DNA of 64,000 nucleotides from a virus: positions 26,698 to 90,697 of IMG/VR virus record IMGVR_UViG_3300017991_000085; one strand, written 5' to 3'. Numbering within the stretch: the first letter of the stretch is position 1; every line of letters starts with the position of its first letter. The notes below the pieces were generated by a model. That model had not been told where the DNA came from, ran no database searches, and saw nothing but the letters and a program-made list of their open reading frames with translations. Position numbers and translations under genes: made by a program. Below, piece after piece: positions 23,429 to 32,216 of this stretch.

Positions 23429-24010
23429 CTATTCCTCCTCATTCTCTTCTAGGTCTTCTCGAGCCTTAATATCCTCATCGCTATCCCCTTCTCTCGCATG
23501 TTCATTACAACTCACATAGAGCCATCCTTGGCCACGCAGGCTCCCATATTTACCGCATTCTTCGCACGTGTGATATGATACTCTCTCAGCGAGACTGATA
23601 AGACTATGAATTCTACTATTACAAGCCTGAGTATAGAAGCGCAAACCCCCAAATTTCTCTTTTACCTGAGTAACTTCAAATACTCCCGAATCTGACCACA
23701 TAATCCAGCGAGCAATAGGCCCAAAGTCCGTTTTCCGATAAAGCCACTTTGGCTGATGTCTAAACATCAACCTATTCCACTTCCGAGCAAACCAACTTTT
23801 CAAAAGAGCCCGCCTGATTTTAAGCCAGGTGTGCCCACAATTTCTCTTGAGCTCGTCCTCGATAGCCAAACTGAGCATCCATAAGAGGTCAAACCAACCA
23901 TCCCCACAACTGAAACCCCAACACATACAAGTCTGGCGCATGTCTTTGTAGTAGCCTCGATACAGGAGCGGAAAACGTTTAAGTAATTTTTTCGTATTCT
24001 CCTTATTCAT
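23429..24010 (-). CDS. Conserved phage protein with KEKFGGLRFY motif
   Basis: 193 residues. Widely distributed phage type: VTQVKEKFGGLRFYTQACN (~residue 112) followed by a zinc-like CEECGKYG and RGQGWLYVSCNEH. The N-terminal half is W- and R-rich. No activity known. ATG follows the upstream stop closely; RBS AAGGAG. Confidence 0.65.
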   Translation of the reverse strand: MNKENTKKLLKRFPLLYRGYYKDMRQTCMCWGFSCGDGWFDLLWMLSLAIEDELKRNCGHTWLKIRRALLKSWFARKWNRLMFRHQPKWLYRKTDFGPIARWIMWSDSGVFEVTQVKEKFGGLRFYTQACNSRIHSLISLAERVSYHTCEECGKYGSLRGQGWLYVSCNEHAREGDSDEDIKAREDLEENEEE

Positions 24011-24212
24011 ATTTAACCACCTCTCTACTATTGTTCCTTTTTAATAAATCATTTACATTAAGTTCAATTCTTATTTCAGGTTTAATCTCTTGACTGGGCT
24101 CTAAGTCGATATTTCTTATCGAATGATTGGTATTCTTCTTAGTGCTCAATATTCTGTCTTGTCCATAAACCGGGCCAAACACAATCATAAATATTATAAT
24201 CATCCAAATCAA
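24003..24212 (-). CDS. Small exported protein
   Basis: 69 residues with a signal peptide (MIWMIIIFMIVFGPVYG|QD). The mature part is short and charged, ending in NVNDLLKRNNSREVVKYE. The size and charge fit a periplasmic peptide; role unknown. Confidence 0.5.
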   Translation of the reverse strand: MIWMIIIFMIVFGPVYGQDRILSTKKNTNHSIRNIDLEPSQEIKPEIRIELNVNDLLKRNNSREVVKYE

Positions 24213-24493
24213 TCTAAATCCTCCAGAAAACGATCTAAATTCTCCTGTTCTTGTTCAGATGTAAGATCTTTGAATCCGTGCTTTTTCCTAATCTTCTTGG
24301 CAGAAATCTTCTTAACCTTTCCTCTCTTAGGCTGCCAAGGCTCGGAGACCCTTGTTCCAGTACTATCAACAAAAACCGGACCACATCCTTCACATAAAGC
24401 AGCCACTTTCTCTCCATCTTTGCACAGGCCGGTCAGATCCCCAAAATCTTGACCAAAAAGCTTGATTGAGCACTGTTTACAAAAATCTGCCAT
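24209..24493 (-). CDS. Conserved phage zinc-finger protein
   Basis: 94 residues from MADFCKQCSIKLFG, a conserved phage N-terminus; GAAAGGTAA precedes this ATG, so I reject an earlier start. CKQC and, ~30 residues on, CEGCGPVFVD form the zinc site. The C-terminus is basic, then acidic. Unknown function. Confidence 0.65.
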   Translation of the reverse strand: MADFCKQCSIKLFGQDFGDLTGLCKDGEKVAALCEGCGPVFVDSTGTRVSEPWQPKRGKVKKISAKKIRKKHGFKDLTSEQEQENLDRFLEDLD

Positions 24494-24494
24494 T

Positions 24495-24722
24495 TTACCT
24501 TTCAATTGGAACAATATCTTGTCTCTCTGCTATAACAATCTCTTCTAGTGCATCCATTGCCTCATTTGCCTCATCTATCTTCCCGCGCACTCTCAGCGAC
24601 TGAATAGTTGTTAAATATCGCTTTCTGAGTCGATCGTGGTGTTGCATAGCCTCTGTTCTAGTGTTGAACTCCTTCTCGTCTACTCTTTCCTCGTTTGACT
24701 GCCTGACTAAAAAGTATTTCAT
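24495..24722 (-). CDS. Small helical protein
   Basis: 75 residues. KYFLVRQSNEERVDEKEFNT followed by a helix (EAMQHHDRLRKRYLTTIQSL) suggests a strand plus two helices. ATGA overlap with the small gene upstream. Not recognised. Confidence 0.5.
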   Translation of the reverse strand: MKYFLVRQSNEERVDEKEFNTRTEAMQHHDRLRKRYLTTIQSLRVRGKIDEANEAMDALEEIVIAERQDIVPIER

Positions 24723-24841
24723 TTAACCCTCTTTGGCCATTTGCCTACCATACCTCCAAAAATGTATGGAGCAAATCGCCCTAAACTAATTTCCCAATAT
24801 TCACAAAAATCCCAAATTTGCTTAAATACCCAACGAATCAT
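24719..24841 (-). CDS. Conserved phage microprotein (SLGRFAP type)
   Basis: 40 residues, below usual cut-offs. It reads MIRWVFKQIWDFCEYWEISL then GRFAPYIFGGMVG, a pattern I have seen in small conserved phage proteins. ATGA overlap with the next gene. Aromatic and amphipathic; could lie on the inner membrane. Function unknown. Confidence 0.65.
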   Translation of the reverse strand: MIRWVFKQIWDFCEYWEISLGRFAPYIFGGMVGKWPKRVK

Positions 24842-25394
24842 AATACTTCTTACCTGTAAAATATTCTACAATTATGTGCACATCTCCAAGCTGAAGACCA
24901 TGCAAGGGATTTGTTTTATGCAAATGATCCATGTACGGCTCCATATCGGAGTAGTCGTCTAAAATTACAAACTTTGATGGATGCCCATTCTTCTTAATCC
25001 ATTCATCAATCTCTGCCCCTCTCTCATGACGAGGTTCTGATATCCTAGATGGACACAACGTAGGAGTTACCCCTTTGATTCTCTTATAATAGTCTCCTTT
25101 GAGCCAATCTTTGAACATAGTTTGAAGCTCTTTTAAGTTCTTCCAATTGCGCCAGGCACTTGAAATAACAATCACAACATCTGGACATTTTTTAAGAATT
25201 TGAATAAGGTTGCCGAGAGCAATTGGACAGGGACGTTGGTCCCAACTAGGAGGGATCGGATAATAAAGATTTCGATACATTACCTCACTCTGATATGAGT
25301 TCAGCACCCCATCAATATCAAGAAAAAGAACCTGGCGGTACTTTGGAATACTTGAGGTAAATTTTGTAGACTTGTTTGTATTTCTTTTTACCAT
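24822..25394 (-). CDS. HAD-fold phosphatase, RNA-repair type
   Basis: 190 residues. HAD motif I is FLDIDGVLNS (~residue 25), motif II VIVISSAWR (~78), and a C-terminal FVILDDYSDM supplies the motif IV acids. This matches the HAD domain of the Swiss-army-knife RNA-repair group, which removes 3'-phosphates from nucleic-acid ends. No ligase or kinase domain is fused. Phages use such enzymes to repair tRNAs cut by host nucleases; that is inference here. Overlaps the upstream gene by 77 bases. Confidence 0.7.
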   Translation of the reverse strand: MVKRNTNKSTKFTSSIPKYRQVLFLDIDGVLNSYQSEVMYRNLYYPIPPSWDQRPCPIALGNLIQILKKCPDVVIVISSAWRNWKNLKELQTMFKDWLKGDYYKRIKGVTPTLCPSRISEPRHERGAEIDEWIKKNGHPSKFVILDDYSDMEPYMDHLHKTNPLHGLQLGDVHIIVEYFTGKKYYDSLGI

Positions 25395-25587
25395 CGTAAT
25401 CTAAATCCCAATAAAATGGGTCTCCATTTTTACTCATTTCAAACTCTAAACCCCAACATGTATACATACACTCTTTTGGACCAATCATTTGAGCCGCTTT
25501 CTCATGCTCCTCAAGGGAGTCATCTAAAATATAGCAACCTCTATAATTATACTTCTTGTATAGTTTTTCCCAAAACTCCCTACTCAC
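25318..25587 (-). CDS. Hypothetical protein
   Basis: 89 residues, with YKKYNYRGCYILDDSLEEHE and WGLEFEMSKNGDPFYWDLDY. Overlaps the HAD gene by 77 bases, so the two may be co-translated. Not recognised. Confidence 0.45.
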   Translation of the reverse strand: MSREFWEKLYKKYNYRGCYILDDSLEEHEKAAQMIGPKECMYTCWGLEFEMSKNGDPFYWDLDYDGKKKYKQVYKIYLKYSKVPPGSFS

Positions 25588-25888
25588 TCCTTATCTCCTC
25601 TGCCTCTGCAACTAGCTTTTGTCTTCTTTCTTCAAGTTTTTTGACGAGTTCATTGGCCTGTCTAACATAATCTTTTGCGTCTTTGATATCAATATCGCAT
25701 TGCAAAATTTGACGCATTTTTATGGCATGCTCCTTATTAACTGCTCCTGGGGTATCTTTCACCAGACATTCCTCGCATACCCAACACCTATAAACTTCCT
25801 CGCCCGTCATAAACTTATATGTTCGAAACCCACTTCTTCCTATCGTTATCTCTTCGTTACATGAGCTACAAATAAAACCCACTTCCAT
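25580..25888 (-). CDS. Zinc-ribbon plus coiled-coil protein
   Basis: 102 residues. Two CxxC pairs, FICSSCNEEI and CWVCEECLV, form an N-terminal zinc ribbon; residues ~60-100 are coiled coil (YVRQANELVKKLEERRQKL). The arrangement is DksA-like in outline but I see no DksA acidic loop motif. It starts 15-20 bases after a TGTATAATA sequence. Confidence 0.55.
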   Translation of the reverse strand: MEVGFICSSCNEEITIGRSGFRTYKFMTGEEVYRCWVCEECLVKDTPGAVNKEHAIKMRQILQCDIDIKDAKDYVRQANELVKKLEERRQKLVAEAEEIRSE

Positions 25889-25913
25889 TTCTATCCTCCG
25901 TACTTATTATACA

Positions 25914-25951
25914 GGGAAAGGGATTAGTCTTTTTACAACTAACCCCTTCCC
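25914..25951 (-). terminator. Hairpin after the major capsid gene
   Basis: A 14-bp stem with one bulge and a 9-base loop lies 33 bases after the capsid stop; a non-Watson-Crick pair is G-U only on the minus strand. There is no T run, so it may protect the abundant capsid mRNA or stop transcription partly. TGTATAATA (25913-25905) follows directly. Confidence 0.55.
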
Positions 25952-25983
25952 GTCTATATGAATCTGTAATTAGATTCTAGATC

Positions 25984-27450
25984 TTATGAACGCCCAATGT
26001 TCTTCACGATACAATTCTTGCGAGGTGTATACATATGAAGAGCACCGTACATCAGCTGCATCCATCGATAGTTCGTACCAAGCAATGCAAGGTCGATCTT
26101 CATCATGGTAAGAAGCTGTTTGAACGCAAAGTTGTCCTCGTTTACCTGCATGAGGTAAGCTTTGGACAAACCAGGCATACTAGCGTTGAAGTCAATATCC
26201 AAATCACGGAAGTCACCGTCACCAGCGTGGAAGTTTGCAGGCTTCACGCGGCCGATAAACTCATGATTGCTCGACCCAGCCTTGGGTGAGCGGAAGATAT
26301 TGAAATACTGAACACCACTCGGATTCGAACCCGGGAGAATATCCAGCACGACTTTGTCGCCAGCGGCCACGGTAACTGCCTTAGCAGCGCTTGCCAACGT
26401 TTCACCGTCGGAATACACTGCTGAACACTTATACTCGTAAGCGCCAACGTCAACAGCCGCAAACTGAGAACTACCAGAAGCCGGGCTGTTGTCGCCTGAG
26501 TTCGCATCCTGAAGGGTAGGGGCCGATTCAGCTGAAACGGCCGCAGCCAACGGAATACGACGAGGACGCTGGAACACGCCAGACTTAAGGTTGAAAGTAC
26601 CAGAACCGGAAACGAACTGCTTCACAACGTAACCAGCTTTTCCTTCCATACCGAGCGTATTGATGCGCTCCTTGGCATAGAAAGCACGACTGAAGTCACT
26701 GTGGGCTTTCGTATCCATATACATATCCGTGCACATACCGAAATTGTTGGCCTGAACGAGGGCTGCCTCTTCGAGGATTTCCTCATCCAAAACCTCTCCA
26801 CTCTGGAGATCATTTCGTTTGTCGAGGATGATGGTATCTGCGCCACTCAGCACATTGTAACCATCAAAGGCCTGAGCTTTAAACTCAGCCTGGCTCTCTT
26901 TGTCGCCAATCTGCTTATCAATACCGTCGAATTCGAGGCCATTGATTGAACTGTCGGCTGAAAAGAGGGCTCGCTCGAGCTGGGCCAGAATCCAAAGAGC
27001 ACCATTCTTGATCTCTCTCTGAACGATCGGACCATGAGCTTGCCTAACCAGCATAACGTCGTGGTTAATCTGTTTCTGAACGCCCATGTACTTGATCTGC
27101 ACCACGTTTCGGTCATAACCGGAATCCGCAGTTGCTGGAGCCGAGGCCATTGTGAAAAATGGAGGAATCTGGGCGCCATAACTGTTGTTCGTATTCGCTT
27201 GTTCAACCGTGTTGTATGCAGGAGTCTTCGGAATATCATTCCAAAGAAGCAGGTGCTTTTGTTCGTGGGTCACCACTCGGAGGGTCTTATCCAAAGATTC
27301 GACCTGGAGAGCGGGAGCACCTGTAAAATCACCCGGAAGAGTATCCGAATAATTTTGGCTTGCAAAGCTGAGGGCTTTGCTGATTTCTTCAAGAAGCTGG
27401 GGAGCATCAGCTCCAAAACCAGTCAATGAAGAAGGATTGCTATTTTGCAT
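25984..27450 (-). CDS. Major capsid protein
   Basis: 488 residues. Directly follows the prohead protease and scaffold genes. An N-terminal arm (LPGDFTGAPALQVESLDKTL) leads to the capsid core: VQIKYMGVQKQINHDVMLVR, ALWILAQLERALFS, and the C-terminal KIDLALLGTNYRWMQLMYGA. This is an HK97-fold pattern typical of larger phages. From ~residue 330 to 410 an Ig/FN3-like domain is inserted (AYEYKCSAVYSDGETLASA, then GVQYFNIFRSPKAGSS), likely exposed on the head. High GC and preferred codons fit high expression. Confidence 0.85.
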   Translation of the reverse strand: MQNSNPSSLTGFGADAPQLLEEISKALSFASQNYSDTLPGDFTGAPALQVESLDKTLRVVTHEQKHLLLWNDIPKTPAYNTVEQANTNNSYGAQIPPFFTMASAPATADSGYDRNVVQIKYMGVQKQINHDVMLVRQAHGPIVQREIKNGALWILAQLERALFSADSSINGLEFDGIDKQIGDKESQAEFKAQAFDGYNVLSGADTIILDKRNDLQSGEVLDEEILEEAALVQANNFGMCTDMYMDTKAHSDFSRAFYAKERINTLGMEGKAGYVVKQFVSGSGTFNLKSGVFQRPRRIPLAAAVSAESAPTLQDANSGDNSPASGSSQFAAVDVGAYEYKCSAVYSDGETLASAAKAVTVAAGDKVVLDILPGSNPSGVQYFNIFRSPKAGSSNHEFIGRVKPANFHAGDGDFRDLDIDFNASMPGLSKAYLMQVNEDNFAFKQLLTMMKIDLALLGTNYRWMQLMYGALHMYTPRKNCIVKNIGRS

Positions 27451-27465
27451 TGATTAATACTCCCT

Positions 27466-28095
27466 TTACTTTAACTCTTTAATTGCCTGTTCAACAACTT
27501 CTCGATCCTTGGCATCAAGAATCTGAGACGTTGCCTCATAACCACTCAGTGAGGCGCCGGAAATCTTTCCAGCTTTCCAAAGCTCTTCCATTGTATCAAG
27601 AACCTGGGACTTAGAAATTTTCTTTGGTCCCTCATTCTCAGAAGCCGTATGAAATGACTTTTTAACTTCGTTCACCTTGTCAACCGACTGACGACCGGTC
27701 TTAGGAGCGCGAAGGGCTTTAGTCAACTCATTAACAGCTTCTCGGAGATCTTTGATTTCCTCTTGGACGACGCTCTGAATCGACTTCTTGAATTCCTCTT
27801 CTTTCTTAGCCGACTCTTCTTTTGCCTTCTGCTCTTTTGCAGCTTTCAGCAACTGAAGATCTTCAGCTGTAATCTCGATGGATTCAGGAGTCTCTTCATC
27901 TTCTGAGCCTTCTTCTGACTTCTCAACCTGCTCATCGCCAGTCTCGTCATCAGTAGAATCGGCTTCAGCCACCTCTTCGTCCTTGAGGTACTCATCGATA
28001 AGATCATCGATGGACTTCTCAAGCTCTTCGTCAGTAACAGTTTCGCTGTCCTGCTCTTCAAGCTTGGTCTTCTCAAGATCAGACATTTTCACCAT
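27466..28095 (-). CDS. Acidic scaffold-like capsid assembly protein
   Basis: 209 residues, very acidic N-terminal half (DLIDEYLKDEEVAEADSTDD) followed by a coiled coil (EEFKKSIQSVVQEEIKDLRE) and a basic linker. Position between protease-side genes and the capsid gene, acidity and coiled coil are all typical of phage scaffolding proteins, which are removed by the prohead protease. The start may be MSDLEKT three codons in. Confidence 0.65.
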   Translation of the reverse strand: MVKMSDLEKTKLEEQDSETVTDEELEKSIDDLIDEYLKDEEVAEADSTDDETGDEQVEKSEEGSEDEETPESIEITAEDLQLLKAAKEQKAKEESAKKEEEFKKSIQSVVQEEIKDLREAVNELTKALRAPKTGRQSVDKVNEVKKSFHTASENEGPKKISKSQVLDTMEELWKAGKISGASLSGYEATSQILDAKDREVVEQAIKELK

Positions 28096-28102
28096 TCTCC
28101 TT

Positions 28103-28936
28103 TTATTGTTTGTTATCGGACTCAGATGTTGTATCTGAATCCCCCTGTAGAAGTTTCTTTTGCCACTTTTCCGTTGTAATCTCGATTATCGTTTGATAAT
28201 CGGTTTCTGGAAACCTTTCTTTAACCTCCTTTAATATTGCTTTAAAGATTTGCTTACGTTTCTGTCTAGATATGTCATCATTTGCACTAAGTAAATCACA
28301 GCCTTTAATTTTGTTTTTGCCTTTACCGGGCCCCATCCCACGCCCACTAGAGCCCTGAACTGAACCTTTTCCATCTCTCTGGAATACTAACTTCTTCTTC
28401 CCTTCTTTAGTTGTCTCTACCTCGAACTGTCTATTCTTATCTTTCGGATCTTTGACAACAATAGCACCCTTCTTAATCCCTTCCTTTTTAGCCTTATCTT
28501 CCATTGTCTTGAGACGAGTATAATAATCCGAAATTTCTGCTAAGTGATCTTTTGCAATTTCTTTAGCCTTGGTTTTATCCTTTGTATGCTCCATCTCAAC
28601 TTTAATACCCATAGCTAACTGCTTTGGGTCAAAATCACTATCGGGCCTTCCAGCTGCCTTTCCTCCAGGGATTTTCTCAGCCTTGGCTAGATTTGATAAA
28701 AGCTTTTCGTCTTCTTTAATTACCTGCTCAACGTCCGACTTCTCTACATTTTCGCCCTTATGTTTCTGTTTGCGCTTTTTCTTCTTCTTTCTAGCAAGGC
28801 TCTCTGTTGTTGTTACCACAGCCCCACTCATGTCTCCTGGCAACGTATTGGCATAACTAGGACCGCCCGCACCAATAGTGAGCGCTTTTTTAAATACTCT
28901 AAGGAGCTGTTCTAGTTTTGTCTTTTCAATTTTCAT
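28103..28936 (-). CDS. Head-region protein with capsid-like N-terminus
   Basis: 277 residues. Residues ~20-47 (KALTIGAGGPSYANTLPGDM, then SGAVVTTTESL) closely resemble the N-terminal arm of the major capsid protein. The rest is strongly basic: KKKKRKQKHK, then EMEHTKDKTKAKEIAKDHLA, which recalls DUF5661-like phage segments, and GSSGRGMGPGKGKNKIKG. A minor capsid or internal head protein is likely. The basic tail could bind DNA. Confidence 0.5.
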   Translation of the reverse strand: MKIEKTKLEQLLRVFKKALTIGAGGPSYANTLPGDMSGAVVTTTESLARKKKKKRKQKHKGENVEKSDVEQVIKEDEKLLSNLAKAEKIPGGKAAGRPDSDFDPKQLAMGIKVEMEHTKDKTKAKEIAKDHLAEISDYYTRLKTMEDKAKKEGIKKGAIVVKDPKDKNRQFEVETTKEGKKKLVFQRDGKGSVQGSSGRGMGPGKGKNKIKGCDLLSANDDISRQKRKQIFKAILKEVKERFPETDYQTIIEITTEKWQKKLLQGDSDTTSESDNKQ

Positions 28937-30153
28937 TAGTATTTAGATTTCATTTGCTCTTTTTCTGTTTTTTTTCCAATCTTAGCTACAAAAGCCTGAT
29001 TGCGTTTCTCTTTTAGCTCTTTCATACGTTCCCCGAACTTCTTATCGGCCTCTTCTCCTTCTTTCCTTTTCGCTGTGACCTTACCTACGGCTGCTTGATT
29101 GCGTTTTTCTTTACGGGCTTTCATACGTTCGGCGAACTTCTTATCCCAATCTTCGCTCTCTTTTCGCTTTGAAGTAATCTTACCTAAAGCAGCCTGATTG
29201 CGAGACTCTTTTCCCGACTCATAAATTGGCTTACCGCTCTTTGTGCGACCAACAATTCTGCCACCTTTTGAGCCCTCTCCGCCAGCCTTCTTCAGTTTTG
29301 ACTGTTTACGGGCTCTAAGCTCAGTCAACACCGCCCGCTTCGTGGTATCATCGAGCCCTCGAAGCACTTCATTTACTTTTGCTCCCGGGCTTATGATCTT
29401 ATCAACAAGTTTACTAACGTCGCCATCTGTCTTCTTCATGCTCTTGCGATTTGTTGTTCCTCCAATCGATGCCCGACATACTGCATAAGGATTAACGCCT
29501 GGGCTCTCCTTTTTAACCTCTTTTACACAACGCTTTTCTTTTGGCGTACAACCCTTATTGAGATACTTTCTTGCCACATTAAGGATCTTCTCAAGCTTAT
29601 CTTTATCAATCTCAACATATTCATCTTCGCCATCGTCAGTTGATTTACGCATACATTTCTTTGCGTCTTTTTGACCTTCTTTCAAGAGTTTTTCTTTTCC
29701 ATCTTTTCCTTCGCCCATAAAGCTCTTTTTATCTTTTGAAAGCTTTTTGTGCTCTTTCTCAATAGCCGAAACTCTATCACTTAATGAACGCATTTCCTTA
29801 TGCTCTTTTTTCTCCTCGCCCTTCGACTCTCCTCCGTCTTTTTTCAATGGCATAAGCTTTGTCTCGCTTTCTTTTGTCGATGGCTTCTTAGGCTTCTGTT
29901 TCTTCGGCTCTAGCTCATCTGATCCGGCTTCTTCGGCAGCTTTCTTATGCCCAACCTGATCAGTAGCTCGGGAGTCGTGGGGGTGGTGTTCATAGCGAGG
30001 CTTTGAATTAATCTCATCAATGTTCTTCGGACGATCTCCTGGAATCATCGCTTTCTTCTCGTCCTCGTGCCAATAAACATAATTACCGGGTGTACCGGTT
30101 CGCTTGGCATATTTCAACTTAGACTGTGATTTATCTTTTTCTTTATCTGTCAT
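28936..30153 (-). CDS. Lysine-rich head protein with C-terminal repeats
   Basis: 405 residues, about 20 percent lysine. It contains KRCVKEVKKESPGVNPYAVC, a motif often fused to phage head proteases; GRTKSGKPIYESG, shared with the prohead protease extension; and three C-terminal repeats of ~33 residues beginning RNQA(A/F)(V/L) with KKFxERMKxxKEK. Mostly disordered or coiled. By position it is a head gene; it could be a DNA-binding internal protein cut by the protease. No enzyme motif. Confidence 0.55.
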   Translation of the reverse strand: MTDKEKDKSQSKLKYAKRTGTPGNYVYWHEDEKKAMIPGDRPKNIDEINSKPRYEHHPHDSRATDQVGHKKAAEEAGSDELEPKKQKPKKPSTKESETKLMPLKKDGGESKGEEKKEHKEMRSLSDRVSAIEKEHKKLSKDKKSFMGEGKDGKEKLLKEGQKDAKKCMRKSTDDGEDEYVEIDKDKLEKILNVARKYLNKGCTPKEKRCVKEVKKESPGVNPYAVCRASIGGTTNRKSMKKTDGDVSKLVDKIISPGAKVNEVLRGLDDTTKRAVLTELRARKQSKLKKAGGEGSKGGRIVGRTKSGKPIYESGKESRNQAALGKITSKRKESEDWDKKFAERMKARKEKRNQAAVGKVTAKRKEGEEADKKFGERMKELKEKRNQAFVAKIGKKTEKEQMKSKY

Positions 30154-30170
30154 TGTTTAATCCTCTACGG

Positions 30171-32126
30171 CTATTTCTTTCTGGCTTTTTCAATTTCCGC
30201 CTTTTTTAAGCTATGCTTAGCGTCCCAACGCCTAAGAAATTCCTTCTCACTGATGTTATACTTTGTTGGGTTCTTTTTCTTTGCCTCTTGAAACATCTTA
30301 AGAGCAACGCCACGATTACTAGCTATTCTCCCAGGCCCGCGATCGGCAAATGCCTGTCTTTGGATAGCTCTTGCTGACGTCCCTGGACCGGGCTTACGGC
30401 CGCTTCCAGGGCCCCCCTTTTCAAAAAGCTTGGCTCGCTGTTTCTTTTTCTCCTGTTCTTTCTTCCAGCTTTCTCCGGCTCTATATTCAGAAATCTTTTG
30501 TTTAGATTCTATTGCTCTATCAACCTTCTTTCCTTGATCTCGCGCTTGATTAAAATGACTGGTAGCTTTAACATTTTTTCCTTCTGCGACTGCACTGTGG
30601 AAATCGGCTAGATGCTCGTGATATTTTGCTTTCTCTTTAGCAATCCCGCTACCAGAAACAGGAGCTCCTCCCTCAGTGCGACTTGGCTTAGATCTCTTCT
30701 CAGCTGCTTCTGCTTCCTTTCTGTGAGCGGCAGCAGCGTCTTTATGATCCTCTTTCGACCAATCATGATGATAGCCTACTGTATACCCGCTGTGACCTTT
30801 ACCGTGTGAGGAATAAATAGGTTTGCCCGACTTCGTTCTTCCTATTACTTTTCCGCCTCTGGAGCCTTCTCCTGCTGCTTTATCGAGAGCTTCCGAAATC
30901 GCTTCAACGATTACGCTTTTAATGAAATGCTTCCTATCTTCTTTACGCGTAACAATTTTGGGCTTGAAATCTTCGCCAGGCTGGGCTTGATGATATTCAA
31001 CGCGAGAAACATGTTCTTGATATGGAATGTGTAAGCTATTAACTGCTTCTTTAAAACGATTTAAGTGCCCGGGAGTATGAAATGAGTCTCCATGCTCACT
31101 AATTATCTTTCCATGCTCATCTAAAAGTTTTTGAATTTTCTTGTACGTCTCGTTAGCATGGCTTTCGACAGCATCTCTACCTGGAGCATTATGTTCGCCC
31201 GCTCCTCGCTTTTTTCTTGGAGCCTTATCTTTTGCTCCCATGCGACGGGCCTTTTCGAGGACACTTAAAAGGGTCATTAAATTACTTTTTTTGACTCTTA
31301 CTGCGCCCGGTGAAGGGGCGGAGGAGGCGACATCCCCTATCACCGGTTGACTAGCCACTGAAGGACTAGCCAGGGAAGAATCTTCATCTGTATATCCTAA
31401 AAGCTCGCCATCCTCCGACTTAGCAAGGGTTGGATTATCGTCGTAAGTAGAAAGCTCTACTGCTTCACTGTCCTTTTTCTTTTTCTTCTTTTCGCCATCC
31501 TGAATTTTATCTGCCTGACTTGCGCCTTCGGCCTGAATCTTTTCTACCTCACCCTCTCCCACACTTTCAAGAATACAGGCCTTATCAATTTCTTCAATAG
31601 TATCTGAGCACTCATTAACTTCAAACCTCTCAACAGATAAAGATTTGGCAATCTCTGCATAAGTGCTTGTATTGACTGGATCAAGTGTTAAGGCGACTTT
31701 CTCCACTCTCGCCCTTGCAATAACGCTCTTATCAATATCGTCTCGTTTAACAATCTTTCCCTCAATTGACATTTGCACTCTGTTCTTATCTGCTTTCTTC
31801 AACGAGCGCATAATGTTATAGAAGGCCTGAGCGCGGGGTTGGTGCTTAAAAAGATAGCCCTCAACATACAACCCGTTCATTGTGTTTTGGGCATAATCGA
31901 TCTTACCGAGAACATTTTCTGGGCCCTTTTGATGGTCGTTATTAAAAAGTCCTTTTCCGTTTTTCAACGGACCAATATCGAGCCCCGACTGCTGAACCAC
32001 TTCACCTTGTAAATCCTTATCACCTGTGGAAGCAATTCCTTTAATGCGCCATTCGTCTTCGTTCTCGCCTTTGGCGAGCTCGACGGGCACAAAAAATTTG
32101 AAGGTGTCTTGGTCGCTTTTCCCCAT
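30171..32126 (-). CDS. Prohead protease with long fused extension
   Basis: 651 residues, about three times the usual size. The N-terminal ~165 residues are the protease: IKGIASTGDKDLQGEVV, His in FNNDHQKGPENVLG, Ser in NRVQMSIEGKIVKR and VEKVALTLDPVN. After an acidic/disordered linker come GRTKSGKPIYSSHGKG with a following KEDHKDAAAAHRKEAEAAE helix, GGPGSGRKPGPG and a basic end. Such modules are common in phage head fusions. It matures the head by cutting scaffold and capsid; the extension may be an internal head protein. Confidence 0.8.
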   Translation of the reverse strand: MGKSDQDTFKFFVPVELAKGENEDEWRIKGIASTGDKDLQGEVVQQSGLDIGPLKNGKGLFNNDHQKGPENVLGKIDYAQNTMNGLYVEGYLFKHQPRAQAFYNIMRSLKKADKNRVQMSIEGKIVKRDDIDKSVIARARVEKVALTLDPVNTSTYAEIAKSLSVERFEVNECSDTIEEIDKACILESVGEGEVEKIQAEGASQADKIQDGEKKKKKKDSEAVELSTYDDNPTLAKSEDGELLGYTDEDSSLASPSVASQPVIGDVASSAPSPGAVRVKKSNLMTLLSVLEKARRMGAKDKAPRKKRGAGEHNAPGRDAVESHANETYKKIQKLLDEHGKIISEHGDSFHTPGHLNRFKEAVNSLHIPYQEHVSRVEYHQAQPGEDFKPKIVTRKEDRKHFIKSVIVEAISEALDKAAGEGSRGGKVIGRTKSGKPIYSSHGKGHSGYTVGYHHDWSKEDHKDAAAAHRKEAEAAEKRSKPSRTEGGAPVSGSGIAKEKAKYHEHLADFHSAVAEGKNVKATSHFNQARDQGKKVDRAIESKQKISEYRAGESWKKEQEKKKQRAKLFEKGGPGSGRKPGPGTSARAIQRQAFADRGPGRIASNRGVALKMFQEAKKKNPTKYNISEKEFLRRWDAKHSLKKAEIEKARKK

Positions 32127-32172
32127 CGTTTCTCCAGATTTATGAACGGATTTGTAGAGTGGTCAATATTTA

Positions 32173-32210
32173 ATTATAGTATAACATGGGGTATTTTTTA
32201 AATTAAATTG
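32173..32210 (-). promoter_or_regulatory. Late-type promoter for the capsid operon
   Basis: On the minus strand CAATTTAATTTAAA (32210-32197), 18 bases, TATAAT (32178-32173). Same 14-mer and spacing as at 3818-3855. It begins 7 bases after the sigma-like gene and points into the prohead protease, scaffold and capsid genes. Confidence 0.6.
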
Positions 32211-32216
32211 TGCAAA

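Noticed and set aside
26244-27239. Long alternative frames within the major capsid gene
   Set aside because: They arise from the higher GC of that gene, are rich in R and S, and lie wholly inside a clear coding sequence.
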